7,472 nucleotides of DNA from JAOUEA01 sp040511595 (GCA_040511595.1 JBEVGU010000044.1:1-7472), one strand, 5' to 3'; shown: positions 1 to 6,325, counted from the stretch's first letter. Notes: generated from the letters alone by a model not told the origin. Program-made: numbers and translations.

Positions 1-599
1 TCGATCACGTGGCCGGCGCCCCCGCCGGTGCCGATGCGGTTGATGATGCCGAGGATGACGTCCTTGGCGCTCACGCCCTCGGGGAGCTCGCCCTCGACCG
101 TGACCGCCATGGTCTTCGCGGGGTGCTGCGGCAGGGTCTGCGTGGCGAGCACGTGCTCGACCTCGCTCGTCCCGATGCCGAAGGCGAGCGCCCCGAACGC
201 GCCGTGGGTAGACGTATGGCTGTCGCCGCACACGATCGTCATGCCGGGCTGCGTCAGTCCCTGCTCGGGGCCGATCACGTGCACGATGCCCTGGCCCGCG
301 GCCCCCCACGGATACAGCGTCACCCCGAACTCGTCGGCGTTGGCCTGCAGCGCCTGCATCTGCCTGGCGCTCACTTCGTCGGTCACCGGGCCGCCGACGG
401 TCGGCACGTTGTGGTCCATCGTGGCGACCGTGAGGTCGGGGCGCCGCACGCCTCTGCCGTGCAGGCGGAGCCCATCGAACGCCTGCGGGCTCGTCACCTC
501 GTGCACGAGGTGCAGATCGACGTAGAGCAGATCGGGCTCGCCGTCGGCACGGTGCACCACGTGGCGTTCCCAGACCTTCTCGGCGAGCGTCTGTGGCAT
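1..599 (-). CDS. leuC: 3-isopropylmalate dehydratase large subunit, 5' part only
   Basis: This is the N-terminal 199 residues of LeuC, which with LeuD isomerises 2-isopropylmalate to 3-isopropylmalate in leucine biosynthesis in the cytoplasm. Family motifs are clear: DLHLVHEVTSPQAF at residues 28-41, MDHNVPT at 61-67, GDSHTSTHGAFGALAFG at 125-141, TSEVEHVLATQTL at 144-156, and IGTGGGAGHVI at the window edge. The family is usually about 465-480 residues, so roughly 40% is present. The cysteines that hold the 4Fe-4S cluster lie in the missing part. The ATG at 599-597 is chosen because the protein starts MPQTLAEKVW as in homologues, and GAGGAG at 614-609 is a good ribosome binding site 9 bases upstream. 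It is divergent from the IclR-family gene at 687, its likely regulator. leuD normally follows, but would lie to the left of this window. Confidence 0.97.
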   Translation of the reverse strand, partial: MPQTLAEKVWERHVVHRADGEPDLLYVDLHLVHEVTSPQAFDGLRLHGRGVRRPDLTVATMDHNVPTVGGPVTDEVSARQMQALQANADEFGVTLYPWGAAGQGIVHVIGPEQGLTQPGMTIVCGDSHTSTHGAFGALAFGIGTSEVEHVLATQTLPQHPAKTMAVTVEGELPEGVSAKDVILGIINRIGTGGGAGHVI

Positions 600-649
600 C
601 GAACCTCGCTCCTCGGGTGCAGGCCTTCCGCCGTCCACGGTCCGCGGTT

Positions 650-666
650 GTTCCATCATATGGAAC
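650..666. promoter_or_regulatory. Perfect 7-3-7 inverted repeat, probable IclR-family operator
   Basis: GTTCCAT-CAT-ATGGAAC lies in the 87-base gap between leuC and the divergent iclR-type gene. IclR-family operators are commonly short palindromes with TTCC/GGAA half-sites, and these regulators often bind their own divergent intergenic region. The repeat covers the best leuC -10 candidate, so binding would be expected to block leuC transcription and possibly affect the regulator's own promoter. The palindrome is seen directly; the binding is inferred. Confidence 0.65.
655..660 (-). promoter_or_regulatory. Candidate -10 box of leuC
   Basis: Read on the minus strand this is TATGAT, close to the sigma-70-type -10 consensus and 55 bases before the leuC ATG. 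No convincing -35 is seen 16-19 bases upstream. It lies wholly inside the 650-666 inverted repeat, which suggests promoter occlusion by the regulator. Confidence 0.45.
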
Positions 667-675
667 TGTGATACC
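667..675 (+). promoter_or_regulatory. Candidate extended -10 of the iclR-type regulator
   Basis: TGTGATACC has the TGN extension followed by GATACC, and is immediately next to the operator palindrome. Transcription would start near 682-687, giving a very short or absent leader, which fits the lack of any ribosome binding site before the ATG at 687. The match is weak. Confidence 0.25.
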
Positions 676-686
676 GATATGCGGAC

Positions 687-1469
687 ATGAAGGTAACAGA
701 TGCCCAGGGAACCCGCCAGGTCGCCGAGACCGCCGTCGGCGTGATCGATCGCACGGTGGCCGTCCTCGATGCGGTGCAGCATGGGGCCGTCACCCACTCG
801 GCGGTGGTCGCCGCCACCGGGCTCCCCCGCACGACGGCCCACCGGCTCCTCGCGTCACTCGAGCGGCACGCGCTCGTGGAGCACGTCGCGGGTCAGGGCT
901 ACCGACTCGGCCCCAGGCTGTTGCGCCTCGCGTCCGCGTCCCTGCGGGAACCGTCGCTGAGGGCGGTCGCGGCCCCCACCCTCGAGAGGCTCGCCGAGGC
1001 GACCGGCGAGAGCGCTCAGCTCTACGTTCGATCGACTGAGGCTCGCGTGTGCGTCGCCGGCGTCGAGTCATCCAACGAGCTGCGCACGTTCGTGCCGCTC
1101 GGTGCCGAGCTGCCGCTGTGGGCAGGGTCGGCGGGCAAGGTGTTCATGGCCTGGACGGGCGAGCCAGCCAGAACCGAGCTGATCGGCCGTACGCGCCGGC
1201 TGACACCGGCGACGCCGACGGGCGAGCGCCTGAGGCGACAGCTCACCACGATCCGCCGGCAGGGGTGGTCCTCGAGCGCCGGGGAGCGCGAGGCGGGGGT
1301 GGGCTCGGTGAGCGCTCCGGTGCTCAGCACACCGGACGAGCTCGTGGCGGTCGTCTCGGTCTCGGGCCCCGCGTCCCGCGTGACCAGGTCCGGCGCGAGG
1401 CGGCTCGCGCCCGCCGTCGTCACCGCGGCCCGCGCGATCGAGGAAGCCCTCGGCATGGCGGTGAACTGA
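687..1469 (+). CDS. IclR-family transcriptional regulator, probably of leuCD (LtbR/NdgR-like)
   Basis: This 260-residue DNA-binding regulator has a winged helix-turn-helix at about residues 18-80 (VGVIDRTVAVLDAV, then the recognition helix in LPRTTAHRLLASLERHALV). A C-terminal IclR effector domain spans about 95-255 and carries the family motifs WAGSAGKVFMAW (145-156), AGEREAGVGSVSAPV (198-212) and SVSGP (224-228). The length is normal for the family. In actinobacteria an IclR regulator divergent from leuC (LtbR in corynebacteria, NdgR in streptomycetes) controls leucine and related amino acid biosynthesis; the same layout here, with a palindrome in the shared control region, supports that role. 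No ribosome binding site precedes the ATG at 687, so it may be translated from a leaderless or nearly leaderless mRNA. The stop is 24 bases before the next gene on the same strand. Confidence 0.92.
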   Translation: MKVTDAQGTRQVAETAVGVIDRTVAVLDAVQHGAVTHSAVVAATGLPRTTAHRLLASLERHALVEHVAGQGYRLGPRLLRLASASLREPSLRAVAAPTLERLAEATGESAQLYVRSTEARVCVAGVESSNELRTFVPLGAELPLWAGSAGKVFMAWTGEPARTELIGRTRRLTPATPTGERLRRQLTTIRRQGWSSSAGEREAGVGSVSAPVLSTPDELVAVVSVSGPASRVTRSGARRLAPAVVTAARAIEEALGMAVN

Positions 1470-1479
1470 CCCGTTCCCG

Positions 1480-1485
1480 TAAGCT
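1480..1485 (+). promoter_or_regulatory. Candidate leaderless -10 box of the mannosyltransferase gene
   Basis: TAAGCT fits TANNNT and ends 8 bases before the ATG at 1494, so transcription would begin at or next to the start codon. There is no ribosome binding site and no recognisable -35. The identical hexamer stands before the MFS gene (5357-5352). Confidence 0.45.
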
Positions 1486-1493
1486 CGGCGCAC

Positions 1494-3068
1494 ATGTCTG
1501 CCCGACTCCAGAGCCTGCAACGCGCGGTCGAGGGCTGGCTCACGGGACGTCGAGCGATCACCGCTTCCATCGCGAGCTTCACCGCCGTCGCCTTGATCGC
1601 CGCGACCCGGGGCTCTCCCTTCCACCCCGTGTTGCCCGAGAGCCAGGGCAACGGCCCCATCGGCCTGTTCTCGAACCTGTTGTTCCTCGATCGACTCCCG
1701 CACGGCGTGCTCATCGCGGTCGGGTTCGTGGCGATGATCGCGGCGGGAGTTGCCTTCCTGCTCGTGCTCTGGGCCGCCGAACGCGGCGAGGTGTCGACGC
1801 GGACGGTCGTGTGGCTCGCGGTCGCCTACCACATGGTCGTGCTGCTGCTGCCGCTGCTGCTCTCAAGGGACGTGTTCAGCTACGCGGCATACGGACGCAT
1901 CCTCAGCCGGTACGGTCACAACCCCTACGTGAGCACACCCGGGGACTTCCCGGCCAACGACATCGCTCGGTTCGTCTGGCCCGGCTGGCGTGACACACCG
2001 TCGGTTTACGGTCCGGTGTTCGTGTGGCTCGCGGCCGCCATCACCGCGGTGTTCCGCGGCATGGCCGACGTGATCGAGGCCTTCCGGGCGGTCGCGATCG
2101 CCGCGAGCCTCGGCTCCCTGTGGTTCGTGGTGAGGCTGGTCGGCCGGGTGCGGCCTCAACGGCAGGCCTACGCGGCCGCGATGCTCGGCCTGAACCCGGT
2201 GGTGCTCTTCCACACGGTGGGAGGCGGACACGTCGACGTGCTGGTGATGCTCTCGGTCGCGGCGGCGATCTACCTCGTGGCGACCCAGCGAGAGCTGCCC
2301 GCCACGGTGGCGCTCACCGTCGGCGCGCTCGTGAAGATCTCGGCCGCCGTGCCGCTGGCTCTGCTCATCGCCTACGTCGTGACGAGGGCCGAGCCCTCCC
2401 GGCGCTGGCGAGTGCTCGCGATGCACGTCGGCACGGCGTTGGGCATCACGTTCATCGCGGCCCTGCCGTTCATGCAGCGCTCGAATCCCACCCTCGGCAT
2501 GGTCGAGCTCGTGCAGCACGGCTCGTGGATAGCGCCGCCGGCGCTCGTCGAGCGGGGTTTCGAGGCCGTCGGCAAGGTCGTCGCGGGCGAGATCGGCGCG
2601 AGCGCCGGGGTGTTGATCGCGCGGCTCGGCATGTTCGCCGCGCTCGCCGCCGGGCTGTTCACGATCCTGCGCCAGGTGCTGCGCCACGCGAAGGAAGGAT
2701 CGGCCTCGTTCCTCGCCGCGGCGTGGGGATGGTCGTTCCTGTTGATGATGCTTTTCTCTCCGACGCTGTTCCCCTGGTACTTCGCGTGGATGTTGCCCGT
2801 GGCCTGGGCATTGCCGCGGGTCCCTCGTCGCACGCTCGAGCTCTCGTTCATCGCCCTCGTCACGGCCCAGCTCACGACCGAGAACTTCCTGCTGCCCGAG
2901 TGGATGCACGTGGATCTCGCGATCGGTCATCCGATCCTCGTGATCGTGCTGCTGTGGTTCCTGCGCGACCTGTACCTGAGGCTCAAGCACGACGTGCCGC
3001 TCGACGTCGAGACCGAAGACGTCGTGCTGGCTCGAGCGGGGCCCCGCCCGGCCGCCTACCAGGCGTAG
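1494..3068 (+). CDS. MptB-like GT-C polyprenol-phosphomannose-dependent alpha-1,6-mannosyltransferase
   Basis: This is a 524-residue polytopic membrane protein, predominantly hydrophobic with roughly a dozen segments. It matches the actinobacterial MptA/MptB type of GT-C glycosyltransferases, which use polyprenyl-phosphate mannose outside the membrane to extend the alpha-1,6-mannan core of lipoglycans. The first large extracytoplasmic loop has SRDVFSYAAYGRIL (124-137), with Asp126 the likely catalytic acidic residue, and HNPYV (142-146). Further conserved points are WRDTPSVYGPVF (165-176), LNPVVLFHTVGGGHVD (233-248), Lys281 and SPTLFPWYFAW (422-432). The tail after about 495 is hydrophilic. 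The ATG at 1494 has no ribosome binding site but has a TANNNT box 8 bases upstream. It follows the regulator gene by 24 bases and overlaps the converging reductase gene by 13 bases. Another DUF2029/GT87-type transferase is the main alternative; the acceptor is unknown. Confidence 0.8.
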   Translation: MSARLQSLQRAVEGWLTGRRAITASIASFTAVALIAATRGSPFHPVLPESQGNGPIGLFSNLLFLDRLPHGVLIAVGFVAMIAAGVAFLLVLWAAERGEVSTRTVVWLAVAYHMVVLLLPLLLSRDVFSYAAYGRILSRYGHNPYVSTPGDFPANDIARFVWPGWRDTPSVYGPVFVWLAAAITAVFRGMADVIEAFRAVAIAASLGSLWFVVRLVGRVRPQRQAYAAAMLGLNPVVLFHTVGGGHVDVLVMLSVAAAIYLVATQRELPATVALTVGALVKISAAVPLALLIAYVVTRAEPSRRWRVLAMHVGTALGITFIAALPFMQRSNPTLGMVELVQHGSWIAPPALVERGFEAVGKVVAGEIGASAGVLIARLGMFAALAAGLFTILRQVLRHAKEGSASFLAAAWGWSFLLMMLFSPTLFPWYFAWMLPVAWALPRVPRRTLELSFIALVTAQLTTENFLLPEWMHVDLAIGHPILVIVLLWFLRDLYLRLKHDVPLDVETEDVVLARAGPRPAAYQA

Positions 3069-4027
3069 GCCTCGGGCGCCGGAGCGCCCGGCCCGGGGAA
3101 GATCTCGTCGAGCTTCGCGAGCACGTCGTCGCCGAGCTTGATGGCGAGCGCGTGCATCGCGTCGGTGAGCTGCGCCTGGGTCCGCGGTCCGATGATCGGG
3201 GCGGTCACGACCGGCTGGTGCAAGAGCCACGCGAGCGCCACGTGCTGCGGCTCCTCGCCGAGCTCAGCGCACAGGGCCTCCCACGGCTCCAGCCTCGACC
3301 GGTTCGCCTCGATCTCGCCGCGCATGTACTCCGTGCCGCGGCGGCCTTCCTCGACCTTGGACAGCGCTCCGGCCAGCAGCCCGCCCGACAGCGGGCTGTA
3401 GGAGATCAGGCCCATGCCGTACTCGTGCACGGCGGGGATCACCTCGAGCTCGAGCGTCCGTTCGGTGAGGTTGTAGAGGGACTGCTCGGTGGCGAGGCCG
3501 AGGGAGTGGCGGTAGCCCGCGATCTCGTTCGCGCGCGCGATGTGCCATCCGGCGAAGTTCGACGAGCCGACGTAGAGGATCTTACCCATGCGCTTCAGCT
3601 GCTCCATCGCCTCCCAGATCTCGTCCCACCAGGCGCCGCGATCGATGTGGTGCATCTGGTAGAGGTCGATGCGATCGGTTCGCAAGCGCCGCAACGATTC
3701 CTCGCACTGTCGGATGATGGCGAGCTTCGACAGGTGCGCCTCGTTCGGCCAGTCGCCCATCGTGCCGTAGACCTTCGTCGCGAGCACGACCTTGTCGCGC
3801 CGGCCCCCGCCTTTGGCCACCCATCTCCCGAGGATGTCCTCGGTCGCGCCCACGCCGAGGTGCCGGCCGTAGACGTTCGCGGTGTCGATGAAGTTGATGC
3901 CGTTGGCGACCGCGGCGTCCATGATCGCGTGGGAGTCCGACTCCGACGAATGCGGCCCGAAGTTCATCGTTCCCAGACACAGTCGCGACACGACGAGGCC
4001 GAGCCGGCCGACGTGGGTGTACTCCAT
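3056..4027 (-). CDS. Aldo/keto reductase family oxidoreductase
   Basis: This 323-residue cytoplasmic NAD(P)H-dependent reductase has the (beta/alpha)8 fold. The catalytic tetrad is visible: Asp48 and Tyr53 in FIDTANVYG, Lys85 in LATKVYG, and His126 in LYQMHHID. Cofactor-binding segments are GSSNF (154-158), YSPLSGG (210-216) and IIGPRTQAQLTDA (278-290). The length is normal. An in-frame extension upstream to 4114 is rejected, because MEYTHVGRLGLVVSRLCLGTMNFG is the usual N-terminus and the extra residues are low-complexity Arg/Thr overlapping the MFS gene. The ATG at 4027 has no ribosome binding site. It is 10 bases after the MFS stop, so it may be translated by coupling, or from its own leaderless mRNA (TAGACT at 4040-4035). 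The substrate cannot be told from sequence. The 3' end overlaps the converging mannosyltransferase gene by 13 bases. Confidence 0.93.
   Translation of the reverse strand: MEYTHVGRLGLVVSRLCLGTMNFGPHSSESDSHAIMDAAVANGINFIDTANVYGRHLGVGATEDILGRWVAKGGGRRDKVVLATKVYGTMGDWPNEAHLSKLAIIRQCEESLRRLRTDRIDLYQMHHIDRGAWWDEIWEAMEQLKRMGKILYVGSSNFAGWHIARANEIAGYRHSLGLATEQSLYNLTERTLELEVIPAVHEYGMGLISYSPLSGGLLAGALSKVEEGRRGTEYMRGEIEANRSRLEPWEALCAELGEEPQHVALAWLLHQPVVTAPIIGPRTQAQLTDAMHALAIKLGDDVLAKLDEIFPGPGAPAPEAYAW
3073..3090. terminator. Hairpin just after the mannosyltransferase stop
   Basis: CGGGCGC-CGGA-GCGCCCG is a perfect 7-base-pair stem with a 4-base loop, starting 5 bases after the stop at 3066-3068. It lies inside the last codons of the converging reductase gene. 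There is no T tract, so a classical intrinsic terminator is not shown; it may limit read-through between converging genes. A smaller inverted repeat, GCCTAC/GTAGGC (3054-3070), spans both stop codons. Confidence 0.3.
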
Positions 4028-4034
4028 GGCGACG

Positions 4035-4040
4035 AGTCTA
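4035..4040 (-). promoter_or_regulatory. Candidate leaderless -10 box of the aldo/keto reductase gene
   Basis: On the minus strand this is TAGACT, ending 7 bases before the ATG at 4027, which is ideal TANNNT spacing for a leaderless start. Its first three bases are the TAG stop codon of the upstream MFS gene. No -35 is visible. Confidence 0.4.
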
Positions 4041-5345
4041 CGCCGGGGTCGATGATGCTTCGGTGAGCTCGTCGTGGTCCTCGTGGGGCGACGGCTCGTC
4101 GAGCGAGCCGTCACGTTCGGGCGCCCGCGCTCCGGGCAGCAGCATGAAGACGAGGGTCACGCCCCCACCCACGAGCCCGGCCAGGATCAACGTCGCGTCG
4201 GTGCCGATCGCATCGGCGACCGGGCCCACCGCAGCGAACGAGAGCGGCACGCCGGCGATCGTGATCATCCAGTCGAGGCTCGAGATCCGGCCGAGCAGCT
4301 CGGGCGGCACGAGGCGCTGCAGGATCGTGAACCAGATCACGATCAGGGCGGCGATCGATCCTTCCGCGATGAAGCCGACCAGCATCGCCTGCCAGATGCT
4401 GTGCACCACGCCGAAGAGGGCGGTCGCGAACATCGCAACGGACCACGTCACGTACAGCGTCGTCATCGCCCTCCGAGGCAGACGCCCGCGTTGGCCGAGC
4501 GTCAGGGCGACCGAGATCGCGCCCGCGCCGCCCGCGACGTACACCAGGCCGAGCCCCGAAGCGCTCGCGCCCAGGTCGTTCCGCACGACGAACGGCATCA
4601 GCGTCTCCCACGGGCCCCAGACCGCGAAGAGACTGAGCACCGAGGCGCAGAGGGTGACCAGCAACCACCGGGTGCGTCGCACGAACCGCAGTCCTTCGAT
4701 CGCGTCCGCGAGCACCGACGGGCGATCCTCGCTGTCGTCGCGACGGCGCCGGGTCCGGATCATCGCGATCATGGCCGCCGAGAACAGGAACGTGCCGGCA
4801 TCTGCCACGAAGGCCCATCCGGCGCCGAAGGTGCCGACCAGCAGCCCTCCCAACGCGGGTCCGACGACCATGAGCGCGAACGGACGCACGAATTGGTCGA
4901 TCGAGTTCGCCTGCACCAACAGGTCCTCGGGAACGATGTCGGGCACGATCGAACCGAACGCCGGCTGGAACGCGGCCTGGCCGACGCCGAACACCACGAC
5001 GAGCCCGACGAGGAGAGGGATGGTGAGGCGGCCGGTGATCGAGAGGTACCCCACGCTGCCGATCGCGACGGCGCGCACCAGGTCGCCAGCGATCATCAGG
5101 AACCGGCGGTCGATGCGGTCGGCGAGCACGCCGGTCAGGAGCACGAGCAGCACCTGGGGCAGGCTCCACGCGATGCCGACGAGCGCGAGCGACCCGGGCC
5201 GGTTCGACAACTCGTAGACCTGCCAGGCGACCGCGACGTAGTAGAAGCCGTCGCCGGCCATCGAGACGAACATGCCCGTCCACAACAGCCGGAAGTCCCG
5301 GATGCGCAGAGGCCGAGCGATCCCGAGGCTGAATGAGCGAGGCAT
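4038..5345 (-). CDS. MFS transporter, EntS/DHA3-like exporter
   Basis: This 435-residue major facilitator protein has about 12 membrane segments. MFS motif A is GVLADRIDRR (72-81) in the first cytoplasmic loop, and a related VPPELLGRISS (347-357) is in the second half. The N-terminus (IRDFRLLWTGMFVSMAGDG, 15-33) and GQAAFQPAFGSIVPDIVPE (122-140) are typical of the MFS_3 group that includes the enterobactin exporter EntS and macrolide exporters. The central cytoplasmic loop (about 198-225) is charged. The C-terminal tail after about 405 is hydrophilic and acidic, with no obvious function. The ATG at 5345 is preferred to the adjoining in-frame GTG at 5348, because a TAAGCT box ends 6 bases before the ATG and no ribosome binding site exists. 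The substrate is unknown. The reductase gene follows after 10 bases, suggesting one transcription unit. Confidence 0.9.
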   Translation of the reverse strand: MPRSFSLGIARPLRIRDFRLLWTGMFVSMAGDGFYYVAVAWQVYELSNRPGSLALVGIAWSLPQVLLVLLTGVLADRIDRRFLMIAGDLVRAVAIGSVGYLSITGRLTIPLLVGLVVVFGVGQAAFQPAFGSIVPDIVPEDLLVQANSIDQFVRPFALMVVGPALGGLLVGTFGAGWAFVADAGTFLFSAAMIAMIRTRRRRDDSEDRPSVLADAIEGLRFVRRTRWLLVTLCASVLSLFAVWGPWETLMPFVVRNDLGASASGLGLVYVAGGAGAISVALTLGQRGRLPRRAMTTLYVTWSVAMFATALFGVVHSIWQAMLVGFIAEGSIAALIVIWFTILQRLVPPELLGRISSLDWMITIAGVPLSFAAVGPVADAIGTDATLILAGLVGGGVTLVFMLLPGARAPERDGSLDEPSPHEDHDELTEASSTPA

Positions 5346-5351
5346 CACCGC

Positions 5352-5357
5352 AGCTTA
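5352..5357 (-). promoter_or_regulatory. Candidate leaderless -10 box of the MFS gene
   Basis: TAAGCT on the minus strand ends 6 bases before the ATG at 5345. It is the same hexamer as that before the mannosyltransferase gene. No ribosome binding site or -35 is seen. This favours ATG 5345 over GTG 5348 as the start. Confidence 0.45.
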
Positions 5358-5368
5358 GTGAGGTGCTG

Positions 5369-5374
5369 TAGGGT
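5369..5374 (+). promoter_or_regulatory. Candidate -10 box of the small membrane protein gene
   Basis: TAGGGT fits TANNNT and lies 36 bases before the ATG at 5411, leaving room for a normal leader with a ribosome binding site. The shared 65-base gap with the divergent MFS gene offers no better candidate. The evidence is weak. Confidence 0.25.
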
Positions 5375-5395
5375 TCGGAGCGATCGCGTCACGAC

Positions 5396-5403
5396 GGGGG
5401 GAG
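5396..5403 (+). promoter_or_regulatory. Ribosome binding site of the small membrane protein gene
   Basis: GGGGGGAG lies 7 bases before the ATG at 5411. It is a strong purine-rich site, in contrast to the leaderless-looking neighbours, and fixes the start. Confidence 0.6.
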
Positions 5404-5410
5404 CAACGCC

Positions 5411-5677
5411 ATGGGATGTCTGATCGTCTTGATGACCTTGATCGGGCCGCGTGTCGCGCTGGGGTTCACATGGCTCTTCACGAATCTGGTCGATCGGGCG
5501 TTCGACGGCATCGTGCTGCCGTTGCTTGGGCTGATCTTCCTGCCCTGGACGACGTTCATCTACGTGCTCGCGTACAACCCGACGGAAGGCGTGTCGTTCC
5601 TCGGCTGGGTGTTCGTGGTGCTCGGGCTCCTGGCCGACCTGGGCTCCTACGGCGCCGGCGCGAGAAGCAGGCGGTGA
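5411..5677 (+). CDS. Small conserved membrane protein of unknown function
   Basis: This is an 88-residue protein with about three hydrophobic segments: residues 1-25 (MGCLIVLMTLIGPRVALGF then TWLFTN), 33-54 (GIVLPLLGLIFLPWTTFIYVL) and 61-80 (VSFLGWVFVVLGLLADLGSY). The pattern of a short N-terminal helix, a PLLGLIFLPWTTF core, a Tyr-Val-Leu turn and a final LLADLGSYGAGA followed by basic residues resembles a family of small uncharacterised actinobacterial integral membrane proteins known to me only as hypothetical. A strong ribosome binding site at 5396-5403 supports ATG 5411. It is divergent from the MFS gene and is the last chromosomal gene before the tRNA-Arg remnant, 77 bases away. No catalytic motif is visible. 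Confidence 0.8.
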   Translation: MGCLIVLMTLIGPRVALGFTWLFTNLVDRAFDGIVLPLLGLIFLPWTTFIYVLAYNPTEGVSFLGWVFVVLGLLADLGSYGAGARSRR

Positions 5678-5754
5678 CCTCTGCCCGTGCCGGCCGGATC
5701 AGGACGACACTCACCGAGAGCGAAGCCGGGGTCGTGATCTGCGGAGATGCTTTG

Positions 5755-5796
5755 CGCGCTCCGAGGGATTCGAACCCCCGACCTTCTGATCCGTAG
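5755..5796 (-). other. attachment site: 3' half of tRNA-Arg(ACG)
   Basis: On the minus strand, 5796-5790 reads CTACGGA, an anticodon loop with anticodon ACG. It is followed by the 3' anticodon stem TCAGA (5789-5785), variable loop AGGTC, T arm GGGGG-TTCGAAT-CCCTC (5779-5763), acceptor 3' strand GGAGCGC (5762-5756) and discriminator G (5755). There is no encoded CCA. The bases where the 5' anticodon stem should be (5801-5797, GAGAG) cannot pair with TCAGA, and neither a D arm nor GCGCTCC (the 5' acceptor strand) occurs nearby. It is therefore not a gene but the 42-base half left when an element integrates at the anticodon loop. The orientation puts the element to the right and the restored tRNA-Arg further right. 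Confidence 0.85.
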
Positions 5797-5950
5797 CTCT
5801 CCGACTCTGTCGACTGGGGACTTGGGTCAAGTGCAACCTACGTGGTCGCTTCGCCCGACGGATGGCCTCCTTCTTTGACGGAGGAACCATAGGCCGCAAG
5901 TGACGTGATAGATGCCCGGCAAATGGGTTTCGCCGAACCATTCCTCAACC

Positions 5951-6247
5951 TCAGCGCCCAGCGACATGTCCCAGAGGACCGGCCGTGGAGAGAAACTCCG
6001 TGAAAGCGTTGAGGCGGATTTGGTCGCGAGATGCAGCTGGAACCACAGCCTCGGCCAGCCCAAATAAGGTCTTGTCCGGGTTCCGGCACAGCCAGGCGGC
6101 CCCGCCACACAGACCCGTCCTGCATCTGACGAGATATAGGGAAGCGCGAACCGTAACGCCGCGACTTCCCGGCGCCGGTCGTTTGCCGAGCAGCACGAGA
6201 GCCAGGATCACGACGAGCCACAGGGAAATGACGCACGCGACTGCCAT
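5951..6247 (-). pseudogene. Possible remnant of a small membrane protein
   Basis: A 98-codon frame begins MAVACVISLWLVVILALVLLG, a convincing single membrane anchor with host-like codon use over about the first 28 codons. After residue 30 the sequence loses any recognisable character (Cys-rich, with poorer third positions). A neighbouring frame (down to 5827) carries EVEEWFGETHLPGIYHVTC, which looks more protein-like than the main frame at that point. This would fit one or more frameshifts in a decayed gene, as in the cas1 remnant nearby. No ribosome binding site precedes the ATG at 6247. I do not recognise the family. It may equally be non-coding. Confidence 0.25.
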
Positions 6248-6299
6248 GGGAGGCTGCGGATCAGACGGTCAAGCTATCGCGGGCTAGACCGAACCAGTA

Positions 6300-6325
6300 G
6301 GCGCAAGGCCAAGAAAAATTGCGCC
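6300..6325. repeat. Inverted repeat in an A/T-rich stretch upstream of cas1
   Basis: GGCGCAA (6300-6306) and TTGCGCC (6319-6325) are perfect 7-base arms around a 12-base A-rich loop. It is followed at once by two similar 11-base units, ATATATCGCAA (6327-6337) and ATATTCGCGAA (6338-6348). This is the most A/T-rich part of the window and may be a promoter/operator or recombination-protein site. The function is not shown. Confidence 0.4.

Noticed and set aside
2024..4066. 680-codon plus-strand frame crossing two genes
   Set aside because: Arg/Ala/Gly-rich shadow of the mannosyltransferase and antisense to the reductase, with no recognisable domain; typical of high-GC sequence.
4028..4114. N-terminal extension of the aldo/keto reductase
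   Set aside because: The added 29 residues are low-complexity, overlap the MFS gene and precede a start that matches the family N-terminus exactly.
5416..5796. Plus-strand frame ending PRDSNPRPSDP
   Set aside because: It is out of frame with the 88-residue protein, and its end is the antisense translation of the tRNA T arm, a well-known artefact.
5755..5830. Intact tRNA-Arg gene
   Set aside because: The 5' half is missing: no anticodon-stem partner, D arm or 5' acceptor strand lies next to the 3' half.
5711..5941. Minus-strand frame containing QKVGGSNPSER
   Set aside because: It is the sense translation of the tRNA-Arg 3' half, not a protein.
6150..6247. YkvA (DUF1232)-type membrane protein
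   Set aside because: The LWLVVILALVLLGKR start is reminiscent of such N-termini, but no DUF1232 core (such as the PIDLIPDFIP motif) is found in any frame downstream.
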